From Rotaria sp. Silwood1 (taxonomy: Eukaryota > Rotifera > Eurotatoria > Philodinida > Philodinidae), in the NCBI GenBank assembly GCA_905250075.1, contig CAJNOP010000213.1, forward strand, positions 116,899 to 180,898: a stretch of 64,000 nt of DNA, given 5' to 3'. The position numbers and the translations under genes are program-made. The first letter of the stretch is position 1; every line of letters begins with the position of its first letter. This document shows, piece after piece, positions 11,858 to 22,743 of the stretch. The notes beneath the pieces were generated by a model that made no database searches, had not been told where the DNA came from, and worked only from the letters and a program-made list of their open reading frames with translations.

Positions 11858-11930
11858 CTTCAACAGCTTAATGGTTAGAGCACTAGTCATGTTTACTAGT
11901 CTTGGCCATGAGTTCTATTTTTGATTGAAG
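11858..11930 (+). pseudogene. tRNA-like sequence (possible SINE head), copy A
   Basis: 73 bases with a six-pair acceptor-like stem (CTTCAA with TTGAAG), a four-pair D-stem (GCTT with GAGC around AATGGTTA) and a perfect five-pair anticodon stem (CTAGT with ACTAG) closing a seven-base loop. The T-arm is degenerate (AGTTCTATTTTTG), so it is not a working tRNA as read. A sister copy lies at 31642-31715. Confidence 0.5.
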
Positions 11931-12958
11931 AATATCATTTCCTATCCGTTCGTTCATCCAAAGTCAAATAAAGTAAAAATTTAATATTGTATTAAAAGGA
12001 TTTGGTTTAATATCATGCAGCGTCTCGATAAAAGCATTCAATGTCTTCACCCAGCTTCAATCAGTCGAAATGATTTTATTCTCAGTGAAAGTTTTTATTC
12101 ACAAGCAAAACGTCAGTGAATACTTTGTGGTACAAGTACTATTACCTTGGATGTAGAAATATACTAATAATTAACCATATCTCATCTGGCGCTCTCAGTC
12201 ATTCTTACAGTAAGACATATGAAATATACTATCTTAGAAATTTAGATCATCGAGAACGTGCCGATATTGTTGGCTTGAGTGAAAGAGGAATTATGATGTG
12301 TGATAGTCCGTCTCACTATGAGTTTTATAGCTGAAGAAGAAAGAAGCTTATGACCTGATAAATCTAGAATAAATGTTACATGTTTTTAGTTTTTGAATAT
12401 TTGAGATGAATCTCAATGAAATTTATAGCGTGAATAATTTCATCAAAAGGCAACATAGATGATAGCTTTGTCGAGTCATAAACTTCTTTCTTTCTTGAGT
12501 TATAAGACTCACAATAAGGAGAATTGTTAGAGTGTGGGTGTCGTCTCTACAGCCGTACACGTCTACGCTTGATTACAGAAAACGAAATATATTGATTTTT
12601 TTATCGTCTAGTCATTTATAAAACCATTATGTATATACAGGAAAATAAATACTTATCAAGAGGTTGGTTGTGAGTGTCGGTATGATTCGATGCATATGGC
12701 TGTGTGGGCATTGTTATGAATTCCGTTTTACCTTCTGTTTACATCCAACACTCATCCTCTCATCTTCAAGAATCTGAAGCTTGCAACTTCGTTCTCGTTT
12801 ATTATACAATAGTGTACAATTAGAATGAATTGTTAGTACAAGACCAATATTTAAGATAAAAACTGAAAGTAAACAAGTCACTCTGATATTGTTACGATGA
12901 GAAAAATAGAGCAATATTGTTCGAGTATAGTATGCAATAATAAATAAAAGTCTCTCAT
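11931..12958. other. Spacer with a weak hairpin and a small ORF
   Basis: Contains a degenerate telomere-like stretch at 12529-12570 (AGAGTGTGGGTGTC) and the minus-strand signal-peptide-like ORF at 12714-12914. The plus-strand ORF at 12116-12334 has no recognisable motif. Confidence 0.35.
12714..12914 (-). CDS. Possible signal-peptide first exon, unknown
   Basis: A 66-residue frame with a hydrophobic stretch near its N-terminus (residues 11-29), followed by a Cys- and Lys/Arg-rich tail. This looks like a signal peptide or signal anchor. A possible splice donor (AAG then GTAAAA) lies near the end of the frame, so it may be a first exon. I found no matching downstream exon at lower coordinates, and it could equally be a chance ORF. 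Confidence 0.25.
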   Translation of the reverse strand: MLYFSHRNNIRVTCLLSVFILNIGLVLTIHSNCTLLYNKRERSCKLQILEDERMSVGCKQKVKRNS

Positions 12959-14107
12959 TTAATCATTTGTATGGTGTAACTCTGTATTAATGTGTTGGTA
13001 ATCTGTGACGTTTGTATTAGGAAGAGGAGGAGGACTCTTTCTGTTATTATCTAGTTTCAAGAAGATTAAAATTTTAGCTAATCGTTGTCCTGACCATGTA
13101 TTCATGTAAAACTCGGTCATTAACGCTTTCGATGGATAAACGAAAAGTAACCATGTAATATCAGTTGGTATTCCTTGCAGTGTTTCTATTAGGACCTTTA
13201 TAATAAATTCCCCAGTTGAAATTCCACATTGAAAATACGATTGCTTAGGATTCTTCGTGTTTATGACAATTGCATAGGGAATATAGCTGACAATATAAGC
13301 AATCAGTGGTACAAAAATGAATGAATGAAGATATAATAGTTTGAGAAATGTTTTTATAAATGAACCATTCTCTGTACCATACTGACGTATACGGCGTGCG
13401 AAACCAATTACGATCAACACGATTGCTAGTACATAAATTATAAACGCTGCAATAGGGTAAAAATAAATGAAAAAACTACGAAGAGTCTGCAAATGTGGTA
13501 TATATTCCCAAGCACACTTGTACACTATCATTGGTGTAGTAGAGCCAACAGCTATTGCAAATATAAATATAATACTACCAAAGGATCGCCATCGAGTGGC
13601 ATTTGTTTTACTATCGAAACATAGAATTAAACCATGCTCAACTGCAACGAATGCGCTAAGCCACATACATACATAGACAAGCGTATTGTAAGTAATTTTT
13701 TTAAAATAGCAGTCGTACGCGGGATACTGACTCCCATTGCTGTTGCTCAATTGACTTATATAGTACTCCCAAACTTGATTAGCTTCTAGTACAATGCTTG
13801 ATATGACTGAAACAATGGAATAGACGATTAAATAGATACCACAGTTCGTGCGGCGAATTCGTCTACAGCCAATGAATACTTCGAGAGTGAGAACATTATT
13901 CAAAACTGAAAGACACAGTCCAACTGTAAATACGATTAAGTAGACATAGGTTGTATCAAACTGTGACTGTTTCCAAACATCAATTTCACAAAAGGATCCT
14001 TCATGACACAGAGCACATTGACAATAAGTCGTATTTAACGTAATATTTACAACACATTTACCATTATTACGGCAATCTAAGGGATTTTGATGACAAAGAT
14101 CGATCAT
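12959..14107 (-). CDS. EGF-domain seven-transmembrane receptor
   Basis: A 382-residue frame with one EGF-like module (C5, C12, C18, C29, C31, C40, extra C34) followed by seven hydrophobic segments near residues 53-78, 89-109, 140-163, 177-196, 211-237, 257-281 and 302-327, then a polar tail. This is the layout of adhesion or EGF-7TM type receptors, but with no GAIN/GPS region between the EGF and TM1. The rhodopsin-class DRY and NPxxY motifs are absent (AVEHG at the end of TM3, FVYPS at the end of TM7). The frame begins just after a splice acceptor (AG at 14119-14120, minus strand), so an upstream exon with the signal peptide and perhaps more extracellular domains is expected but was not found. 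Ligand unknown. Confidence 0.65.
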   Translation of the reverse strand: MIDLCHQNPLDCRNNGKCVVNITLNTTYCQCALCHEGSFCEIDVWKQSQFDTTYVYLIVFTVGLCLSVLNNVLTLEVFIGCRRIRRTNCGIYLIVYSIVSVISSIVLEANQVWEYYISQLSNSNGSQYPAYDCYFKKITYNTLVYVCMWLSAFVAVEHGLILCFDSKTNATRWRSFGSIIFIFAIAVGSTTPMIVYKCAWEYIPHLQTLRSFFIYFYPIAAFIIYVLAIVLIVIGFARRIRQYGTENGSFIKTFLKLLYLHSFIFVPLIAYIVSYIPYAIVINTKNPKQSYFQCGISTGEFIIKVLIETLQGIPTDITWLLFVYPSKALMTEFYMNTWSGQRLAKILIFLKLDNNRKSPPPLPNTNVTDYQHINTELHHTND

Positions 14108-15160
14108 AACTTAGGGTACTAAGGAAAAAAGAAAGATACAAGTATAATGAAATGAGTAAGAAAATTGATAATGCGTATAACAAGAATATTTTTGTCACAA
14201 TGTAAAATAAAAACTGTTTGTCTGTCATTTATTTCCTTCTTGTTTAGCCTTTTAGGCTTCTCAAATACATTAATTTTGAATAAAAAGGGAAAAAAAGACG
14301 CAGACACACAGATATTTGCCCATTAGATAGCAATAACTTAAACTATAGTATCTTATGAATCTATCGATACAAAGGAAGAAATGAAACCACACAAATATAC
14401 CTGTGAATGATCAAAATATTGCTTCTTTCGAAAAATTTTTCCAGCTCCCTGTACCCATGCTGTCTTCATGATACATGAAGAGATGATAGTTATCGACAAT
14501 GCAATCGATTTTTCTCTCTTATAACTCATTCAAATCACTATTGTTAACATGCTGTTCCATAGTCCCTTTTAACGATCTGTCAGATAGTATTATTGTAGAC
14601 GCATTTTACGATTCATGTGTAGTTAATTTTCCTTTTGAGATTTATGCTTCTGATCAAATCGAACTGTATATTTAGACTTAGGATAAAATTGAGTTGATTT
14701 TATGTATATTTCAGAATGTTCTCACTGGTTTTGTTTGCTTCGAAAAATTCCTCCTAATGCATATCAATGAGATCTCAAACAATTATTGATAGTAATCGAC
14801 TAGAATCATTTACTAACTTATTCAGGATACAAACATTGGAATGTTCATATAATTTCCGTAGTACTTGACAGTTATGCGTGCATAACACACAAGAATTCAA
14901 CTACTTCGAAAATGCTGCACACTTTCGGACGATTCTACTATGAATAAATTAGTAAATGATTGTAATAGATCATGAAAGTGTAATACACTAAGAGTATACG
15001 TATGAAACAATCACAATCGATTTCAGTGATTAAAAATTGATTATGACTGTTGTATGTACATATCGTTACTTTATTACCTATGTAAGAAATGTTGAGATTC
15101 CAAACAGATCTCGATCGTTTGGGTGACTTTTCAGATTTGTGTTGGAACCAAGGGGAAAGG
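14108..15160. other. Intergenic, nothing recognised
   Basis: AT-rich. It should hold the first exon of the EGF-7TM gene, but I could not identify it. Confidence 0.35.
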
Positions 15161-15260
15161 AGCAAGACGTCAGAAGTGCGTACTTCCCTCGTACTTCCAT
15201 TATACTTCTCTATCCCTCCTTGTACTTCGCTTGTGCTCTGTTATATCTCGTTGTACTTCT
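15161..15260. repeat. Degenerate short tandem repeat (GTACTTCC-like)
   Basis: Repeated GTACTTCC-type words at roughly 10-12-bp spacing. A second tract in the same orientation lies at 17570-17665, so the two bracket the pair of foldback elements. Confidence 0.55.
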
Positions 15261-15283
15261 TTATAAATCGTAGTACTTTCGCA

Positions 15284-16176
15284 TAGGCATGCATCGAACC
15301 CGAGAACAGACCGGGATTCCAGGGTTCGGTCGTTCCCGGGATCCAATCGATACTAAGTTTCGGCTCAATACAAATCTTCCCTTCAATCTTATACAGTTCC
15401 ACTAGCATATAGATTTGACTAGAGAATTTCGACCAAAGGTAAATGGAGGCTGAGAAGTTCGAATCTACAAATAGATTTTGAAAACTTTTAAATTGATTTT
15501 TTTCGGTTAGAAGAAGAGTTTTTCGCGAAAATAAAGCTTTGTAATAAAGGTTGACGAAAAGAAGTCGGGATCCTGGAATTCGAATCTGCAATTGGTTTTT
15601 CAAAATTTTGAGTTAATTTTTTCACAAATTCGTTTTTTATAAAAACATCTTGCTTTTTTTTTTTTTTTACAAAATTCTTTTTCAAAGAAAACATCTTTAT
15701 TTTAAAAATCAGTTTTTTTTAGAAAACCATGTGAAAAATCGAACTCAAAATTTCGAAAATCTAATTGCAGATTTGAATTCTCCTACTTCGATTCACTTTC
15801 GTCTACCTTTATTAGATATCTTTATTTTGTCAAAAAACCTTCCCCTAACCGAAAAAATCCAATTCAAAATTTTTAGACTCTGACTCCAGATTCGGATTCC
15901 TCGACCCCGATTCACTTGCGTCAACCTTTATAAAATATGGTTATTTTCTCAAAAAAATCGATTCAAAATTTTCAAAATCTATTTGTAGATTCGAATTCCT
16001 CGGGCTCCATTTACCTTTGGTAGAAATTCTCTAGTCAAATCTATATGCTACTGGAACTGTATAAGATTGAAGGAAAGATTTGGATTGAGCCAAAACTTAG
16101 TATCGATTGGACCCTGGGAACGACGGAACCGCAGGATTGGCCGAACCCCGGGAAGTTCGGGTTCGATGCATGCCTA
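15284..16176. mobile_element. Foldback element 1 with repeated internal units
   Basis: Outer inverted arms begin TAGGCATGCATCGAACCC (15284) and end in the complement at 16176, and pair for about 220 bp with some mismatches and indels. Inside, the complementarity continues through imperfect units of about 110 bp, each carrying AGATT(C/T)GAATTC-type and AATTCAAAATTTT-type words. No transposase frame is present; the 120-residue minus-strand ORF here is a by-product. The structure resembles Foldback-type elements whose long inverted repeats contain tandem subrepeats. Confidence 0.7.
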
Positions 16177-16814
16177 CTTTCACGGTACTTCCTTCTTATT
16201 TCACTATGCTTAAATTATATCTCACTGATATTGAACCAGGGGTTTGTGTCCACCGTTTTACACAATTTCAAATCAAGGTAAAACACTTTCTGATTTCTAT
16301 GAGTCCTTTAATCGTCACTACATCCATATAATTTGTGATAGTGCTGATTAATCCGAAATATTAGAAATGTGTTTTACAACATTAATGAGAGATTGTATGA
16401 GATGATTAGAATCAATTTTTTAATGGCTGACACATTGGAATTTGATCTTTATCAATAGAGACGGATCCACTTTCTAAGAGAAAAACCTGATTAAATGAAG
16501 CTTACTTTTTGATGAAGAACATTTAGTTTGGTGTTATCGTTGTGTCATCCATATAATAAATTTCTTATTGAATGAAGTGTAAGTTTATATAACTTTCAAA
16601 AATGCAAAATAAATATAAGTTGTCGAGTGGAAACAATTTTAAAGAAGTTATCTCAATAGGGATGTTAGCGTTCTCGTTCCTCAGCGTTTCATTCCTAGAA
16701 ACGGGAAGGCGTCTCAAAATTGCATTTTCTAGCTTTGTTTCAACATGGTGGAGCTTCTAGACATGTTTGCCTGTATTTTTATGTTTCGGTGCTCAACATT
16801 CTTCGTTCCCGGGA
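16177..16814. other. Spacer between two foldback elements
   Basis: No gene seen. Low-level similarity to the foldback arms continues at its right edge around 16670-16720. Confidence 0.4.
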
Positions 16815-17391
16815 CCGGAAATGAGAACGTGACATGGGTTTCCTTAACTTTTAACGGAAGACTTCCGAACTCATCGAGTGAAAGACAATTTCCTCAAAAC
16901 AACGTTTTTTTTTTAATAAAGTTTGACCAAAGGTAGTCGGCGTGGAGGAATCCAAATCTGCAATCGGTTCCTCGAAATATTCAGTTTAATTTTTTTTACA
17001 AAAAATATATTTTTTAGTGAAAAACTCAGTTTTTAAGAAAAAAGAAGTTTTTTGCAAAGATAGATCGTTTTTTGCTAAAACTTTTTTCAGTGGCAAAAAA
17101 ATAAACTCAAAATTTTGAGAAACGACTTATAGATTCGAATTCCTCGACCTCGATCGTCTTTGATCAAATTTTACAAAAGATTGTTATTTTTCAAAAATAC
17201 ACATTTGCTAACGTAAAAAGTCAAATTCAAAATTTTGTGAAACCGACTGCAGATTCAGACTCCTCGATCCAGATTACCTTTGGTCAAACTTTCTACGAAA
17301 TCGTTATTTTTAGGAAATTGCCTTTCGTTCGATGAATTCGAAAGCCTTCCGTTAAAAGTTAAGGAAATCTATGCCGCGTTCCTGTTCCTTA
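16815..17391. mobile_element. Foldback element 2, same family
   Basis: The left arm (about 16815-17000) and right arm (about 17212-17391) are inverted copies. A clear pair is TTAACTTTTAACGGAAG with CTTCCGTTAAAAGTTAA, then GTTTGACCAAAGGTAG with CTACCTTTGGTCAAAC-like sequence. The arms share the same unit words as foldback element 1, so the two are related insertions. Confidence 0.65.
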
Positions 17392-17569
17392 GAACGGAAC
17401 GCAAAAGTGACACCCCGACAGAAAATTATCTTATGAAAACTGTTATTGGATGTATTATATATCATGATTTCGAATAATAGCGTACTTAACAAAAACTATG
17501 ATATTGATATCAGAAGGCATTCATAGTCCAACATGATTCGTTGTCCGTGATCGCTGCTTCCCTTATAAT

Positions 17570-17665
17570 TCCTTGTTCTTCATCTGTATTTCTCTCGTAC
17601 TTCCATTGTACTTTCATTAAACTTCCTTGTACATCCATCGTACTTCCATGCTACTTCCTCGTACT
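17570..17665. repeat. Degenerate short tandem repeat (GTACTTCC-like)
   Basis: Second tract of the type seen at 15161-15260, same orientation, to the right of the two foldback elements. Confidence 0.55.
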
Positions 17666-20282
17666 TCAAAAAACTTCGGAAGTATATGAAGTCTCGCTAT
17701 TTCCCCCTCGGTTGAAACGCATTCAAAATGCAATATTTTACAGTGCTTTATACTTAGGCATGTCTGAACGCGTTTGACAAGATTTGAAAAGTCCAAAAAA
17801 CCAGACAGAAAGACAATGTTGCTGCAATTTCGATCAACTGTTGTTATTAGACGATGTCGAAACTATTATGATAGAGATACGAAAAGATGTATTAAAAAGA
17901 AGATTTTAATATGCAGAATAGGGCAAAACGTACTCCACTATATCCACGAGGCTGTTCTAAATAGATAACATATTGTGATACACTTACACAATCTCTTATC
18001 AAGGCATAAATCTTCGTTAGTGCATGAAGATAAAACAAATTCTATGAAAATATTGATTGGTGCGTAAAGTTATTTTCCCTATTATCAACAGAATGTGTAA
18101 AAACGGTTTTGAACGCGTCTACCACCATATTCAAACACGCGAAGCATTATGACGTACTCAATTTATATAATAAATGCTATGACATATGAGTGCATTGGAA
18201 AATAAGGCGCTTTCGAAGACGTTCATAAAAGCCAAGTATGTTCTCAAGCGTCTATAGAAAGCGGGTGTGAACGCATTTGTTTATTGAGTGGAATCTAAAC
18301 AAAATTTTAACGTGACAAAGCATACTTTTCGTTCAAACGCATTCCCTAGTTTGCCTAGACGTCTCCTTGTAGTCAAGTGCATAAATATCGAGTGTGAAAT
18401 GTTGAAAGTCGACAATCCTTATAAATCCTAGATTCACGAGTTTTTAAAAGCTTGAATAAGCAAATCATCTAGGCATTCATATACATGGTATGACAATGTT
18501 GTTGAAGAAAAAGTCCCCAACGAAGGCGAAATTGAATTTTCACCATTCTGCTTTCGACATTTTTACTCTCGATATTTGCCAATCATGTCGTTTGAATATC
18601 TACTTCCATACTTGAAAAGGAGTTTTACAACAATCAACAAACGCATCAGATAAATTGATCGAGGGTTGTCTGAAATGAGTGGCACCTTAATACAATTATT
18701 TATAACAAAAGTTTATTTAAAACTTTCCTAAATCTGTTTCATGACTACGTGGGTATACTCACATTAGAAAATAATCGATTATAATTGACGATTACTTGGT
18801 GTTGCTGTGGGTCCGATCTAAGAGGAAACCTATACTAACATGTATACTCATACATCACACTGCATTCATTCTCACACATTTACCCTGATTGCTCGCCATG
18901 TGATTGATAATGTTTTCTAGAGATGTATTTAGCAGATGTTTTAGTCAGAAAATTACTATTAGTATCAAAATCAATAAACGATTAATGAAAACTGAGTCAA
19001 TTAGATGCATTTTAACTATTTTCGTGATCTATTTTTGTTTTTCATAGACCTCATCGCTTGGAACAGACGGTTGAAATCACGATAAAGATATATTATCTAG
19101 GAAGAAAACCCAAGATATCATATGTCTAAACACGAAACGGTCATTGCAGTGAAATTCATTTTTCAACTGAATGCTGAAGAGGACCATGAGTAGTGGCTCC
19201 AACGAAAATTTTTGAAATGCATCAGATCGCCTCAGTTTTCGACGCTAATTCACAATCTGCTAATAGTTTTGATGCCAACAGCAACTTTCTGACTCAGAAA
19301 TCTACTAAATATCATTCAAAAAGGCACAAAACCATGTTTAAAAAAGAGTGTCACTCAGGTGGTTGATATTCCTTGAGTTTGAAAAATATATGCTTTGGTA
19401 GTTTTCGGAAAGTCTCATTGATTAGTATATAAAGGTCGGTTGCAACGTAAACTACTGAGTCTCTATCAGTCAACAGACTACTGAGCAGAACTCGATTTCT
19501 AGTTAACATACCACTGATTGGCAATGAAGCAACAACTAACATACAATGGTCAAATTTTTCAACAAGCTTCTTCTTACAGTAATCCATTCTCAATTTAATG
19601 TTTTATCGGATGATACGAACCCAAAAATAGAAGCAATATTATTGTGCAAAGCTATTAGAAATATACTTCACAATATCGACGATAATAAACTAAGAGTAAT
19701 ATTTCCATCTCATATTACTTTAAATATCACTCAATCGATTCGAAATTATTGCAAAACGACTCAGCGTAAAATCTACATCCAACTACGCATAAACTTCAAT
19801 AGGACATTAATAAATAAATTATAGTTTTATGCGTTCTCTTACTTTTAAGAAGGAGTAGCAGTTGCAAATATTTTCGTTAACACTAATCTAATCAATTGGA
19901 ATCCACACGTACAGACGAAAATAAGTGCTTCAAAGATATATCCTGCTCCCAACTAGATAAAAACATCAATTGATAAAATAAAAGATATGAATTCGAAAGA
20001 AAAGAAAACTCTGATGGTACTAATAATGCAACGTCAATACCATTCTTCTTCAAAAGCGCATAAATAATCTACGGAAGTATGCATGCTTTGTATTACATAT
20101 TAATAGTATATAGCTAAAGCGCATTAGTATCATTTGACGCATTTTTTATTTTTGAGTCTTTTTCAAGTTACCAAATTATATTTATCGAAGAAAAAATCGA
20201 TCCACATCGGTAGTAAATAGTATCGTGATTCGGTGCAATATACATTGAATAAATAAAACCCACTTATTGTGCAAAGTGACAG
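17666..20282. other. Intergenic, no clear gene
   Basis: The word AACGCRTTTGA or its complement recurs several times at 17700-18350, without clear periodicity. A plus-strand frame at 19594-19824 has a coding-like composition but no recognisable domain. Nothing else is supported. Confidence 0.35.
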
Positions 20283-20352
20283 CACTTTATCTTTATTTTA
20301 CTTGGAAAAAATAAAGTTGAGTTAATTTACCAAGTAAAATAAAGGTGAAGTG
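20283..20352. repeat. Short hairpin, MITE-like
   Basis: 23-bp arms (20283-20305 and 20330-20352) differ at only two positions, and both differences keep G-T pairing. The loop contains AAAAAATAAAGTTGAG, a word also found near 2655 and 3830. Confidence 0.55.
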
Positions 20353-20414
20353 GTACCCTTAAATGTATGCAAGTAATAGTTACACTCAGAAGTTTCCAAA
20401 TATACATTTTCAGG

Positions 20415-20480
20415 CGTGAGGGTGTGGATATAGGTGCTGGTGCGTGCTGTAGAAGGTTCCGAGTACGGGGTGTAGATGAG
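20415..20480. repeat. Degenerate telomere-like G-rich stretch
   Basis: GAGGGTGTGG followed by several GGTG words. No clear C-rich partner, so membership of the hairpin family is uncertain. Confidence 0.3.
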
Positions 20481-20758
20481 GATGAGTGCTTTTTTCTTTT
20501 TCATTCATATCTACTGCCACCCATAGCGAAGATTGCTTCAATCGTAAATTGCAGAAGTCGCTGTTACTGAATGGTTTTGCAGTTCGAATCACATTTAAAA
20601 AGAGGTAATGCAATTGGCTTTCTCATTCACGAAATAATTAACAAAATGTCTTAACAAAATAAATTCCTACAACAAAACTCAAGGTTTGAAAAAAAACTTA
20701 GTGCGATTCTTACGAAAGTATAATTTGAAACACCATAGAACTGTTCGTCTTGATAGCT

Positions 20759-20832
20759 GTGAGGGTGAGGATGAGGGTGCATGGGTAGGTGAAGCATATA
20801 GGAGTGAAGAGGAAAGTATCATCCACCTACTC
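20759..20832. repeat. Degenerate telomere-like hairpin
   Basis: The G-rich left arm GTGAGGGTGAGGATGAGGG pairs poorly with the short right arm ATCCACCTACTC. The loop carries GAAGAGGAAAGTATC, like the purine core seen in other copies. Confidence 0.45.
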
Positions 20833-21617
20833 TTATAAGAAATTTATTTTGTCGACACTCTGAGATCATATGTGGGCTATAACACATGTTGTGTACCTTT
20901 CATCCCTACTATTGAATTCAGAACTGCAACAGTATTCTTTGCATGAGTTTCAATCATCAGGCGTTATAAACCTGATAAAATAAGATTCTGCGAAAAACTT
21001 GCCTTCTTATCTTTTTGAATGATATGCTATTAAAAATATGATAAAATGAGCTTTGTTATGAATCTTGTATGCTTTCGTTTTAAAATCAAAATACTGAGCA
21101 CACCTACATGTGAGATCTAAAATGAGCCTTCACACAGTTTTGCAGTTCGCATTCGGTACACAAAAATCGATTGATCTAATATTTCGGATTTGACTATATT
21201 TCGAGTAGACTTTTCGTTTGAGACATAAACATCCAGGTCGAAGATTTCGCCCCTCATATCCCGCAGAAACTTGCATGGAACGTCGAGATTTCCTGACAAT
21301 TCCCACCAGACCTCACTTCTTTTCGACTTGGAACACACCCTATCGGAACAAAGCTTTCCGTCACAATTCCCGCTAATGGAACCCACCGTAAGAAAACCGA
21401 TTTACGGTCAGAAAAACAACGAACTCGCAAGTATTATCTCGAATTTGCGTCGTATCCACCAGGAGTCACACCGAAATCAGTGCTTCTGCTTCAGGAAAAA
21501 CGAAGCAAGCCACTATAAACAAAGACTCGAATACCGTTGATTTGGCATTGAGATCTTAAAAAATCTCAAAAATGAAATTATCAGATCGGGTCTCAAATAG
21601 GTTTCAATGAGACCCAA

Positions 21618-21685
21618 GGGTGGGGTCAGGGTGAGAGGAGGGTCTATGTTATACTTTTGCTTTTCACTCTCATCCTCGCCCTCAT
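21618..21685. repeat. Degenerate telomere-like hairpin
   Basis: The left arm (GGGTGAGAGGAGGG and flanking G-rich words) faces the right arm CACTCTCATCCTCGCCCTCAT. Same G-then-C order as other copies, but the hexamers have drifted to GGGTGAG-type. Confidence 0.45.
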
Positions 21686-22743
21686 GATACAAGCATACAA
21701 ACTTATTTTATCTCATATGAATCTTGCTTCAATTGAGGGGATAATAAGAGAAGAAAACAATAGAAAATGGACCTCTTTTAATGACGGTCGCTTTATCACA
21801 AAAGTCACTATACAGTTTATATATTTTCACTGAGTCACTAAGAAAGACAAAAGTTCATCTTTAGGTACCTTCATTATTCTCTGAGTCATATCAGGCAACA
21901 AAGTATGTGTTTCTACGTCAGAGCTAGGCTACAGTTAAATCATTCTCCGACTTCTATGTTTAAGTTTGATTTTTATGAAGCTACCTGTTAGGGACGTACA
22001 GTGAAATTGTATATTTTTCAACACACTTCTTTCTATTTTGGACACAAGAATTTTTTGCTTTTTGATCAAATCTACAATAAATGTCTCCCAAGATGCCCTT
22101 GCTGATGGGTCTTGTTTGAAACCATTAAACAGCTATTGTTCTTTAGACAAAGAGGAAATCGATGCTGTTAATCTGGAAGTAACTGTACGAAAAAGCCAAA
22201 AATCATTGCGATGTGTAAAAAGCGTCTTACTTATCCACCTCTGGTGTATTGTTCACACACCATTTTTACTGAAAAACACGTATTTTTATTTCCAACAACT
22301 CAAACTGTTCATAGCAATGGTTTTTATTGTATTTCTTGTCGCTTGCTGAATTTATTCTTTTCTTATGCGTCGAATAACGCAGAAAAAATTGAATGTTGTT
22401 GTTCTATAATCATTGCAGAATAAATTACATAGTAGCTTTCGTTTATACGTCGGCGAAAGGAAGATAGCTCAAGTTTCATTTATATTTATTCATTTTGAAA
22501 TGTTTATAAAGTAACAAAATTCACTTTGTATACGTTACTCGACGCGCTCTTTCATGTGAACAGATCAAAAAACATTTTTGACTTTAATAGGCTTTTGATT
22601 TTTATGATCTGTTTCTTCTGAAACTGGACTATGGACGCATAGCAGCTCGTTTCATGTTGATATTTGGATTCAGCATGATCGATTACTTATAGTCTGCTAG
22701 ATTTCAGACCACAAGCGAATTATCAGTAGGGAACACTTCGTCG
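21686..22743. other. Intergenic, no clear gene
   Basis: Overlapping short ORFs at 22038-22423 on the plus strand have no recognisable motif. Nothing else supported. Confidence 0.35.

Noticed and set aside
15241-15603. 120-residue minus-strand ORF
   Set aside because: It lies across a foldback arm, and its inverted copy does not conserve a reading frame.
17700-18350. Recurring AACGCRTTTGA-like words
   Set aside because: Spacing is irregular and no flanking similarity was found, so I did not call a repeat.
21117-21540. Overlapping ORFs on both strands in a GC-richer patch
   Set aside because: Neither frame shows a domain, and each is probably a shadow of non-coding or repeat DNA.
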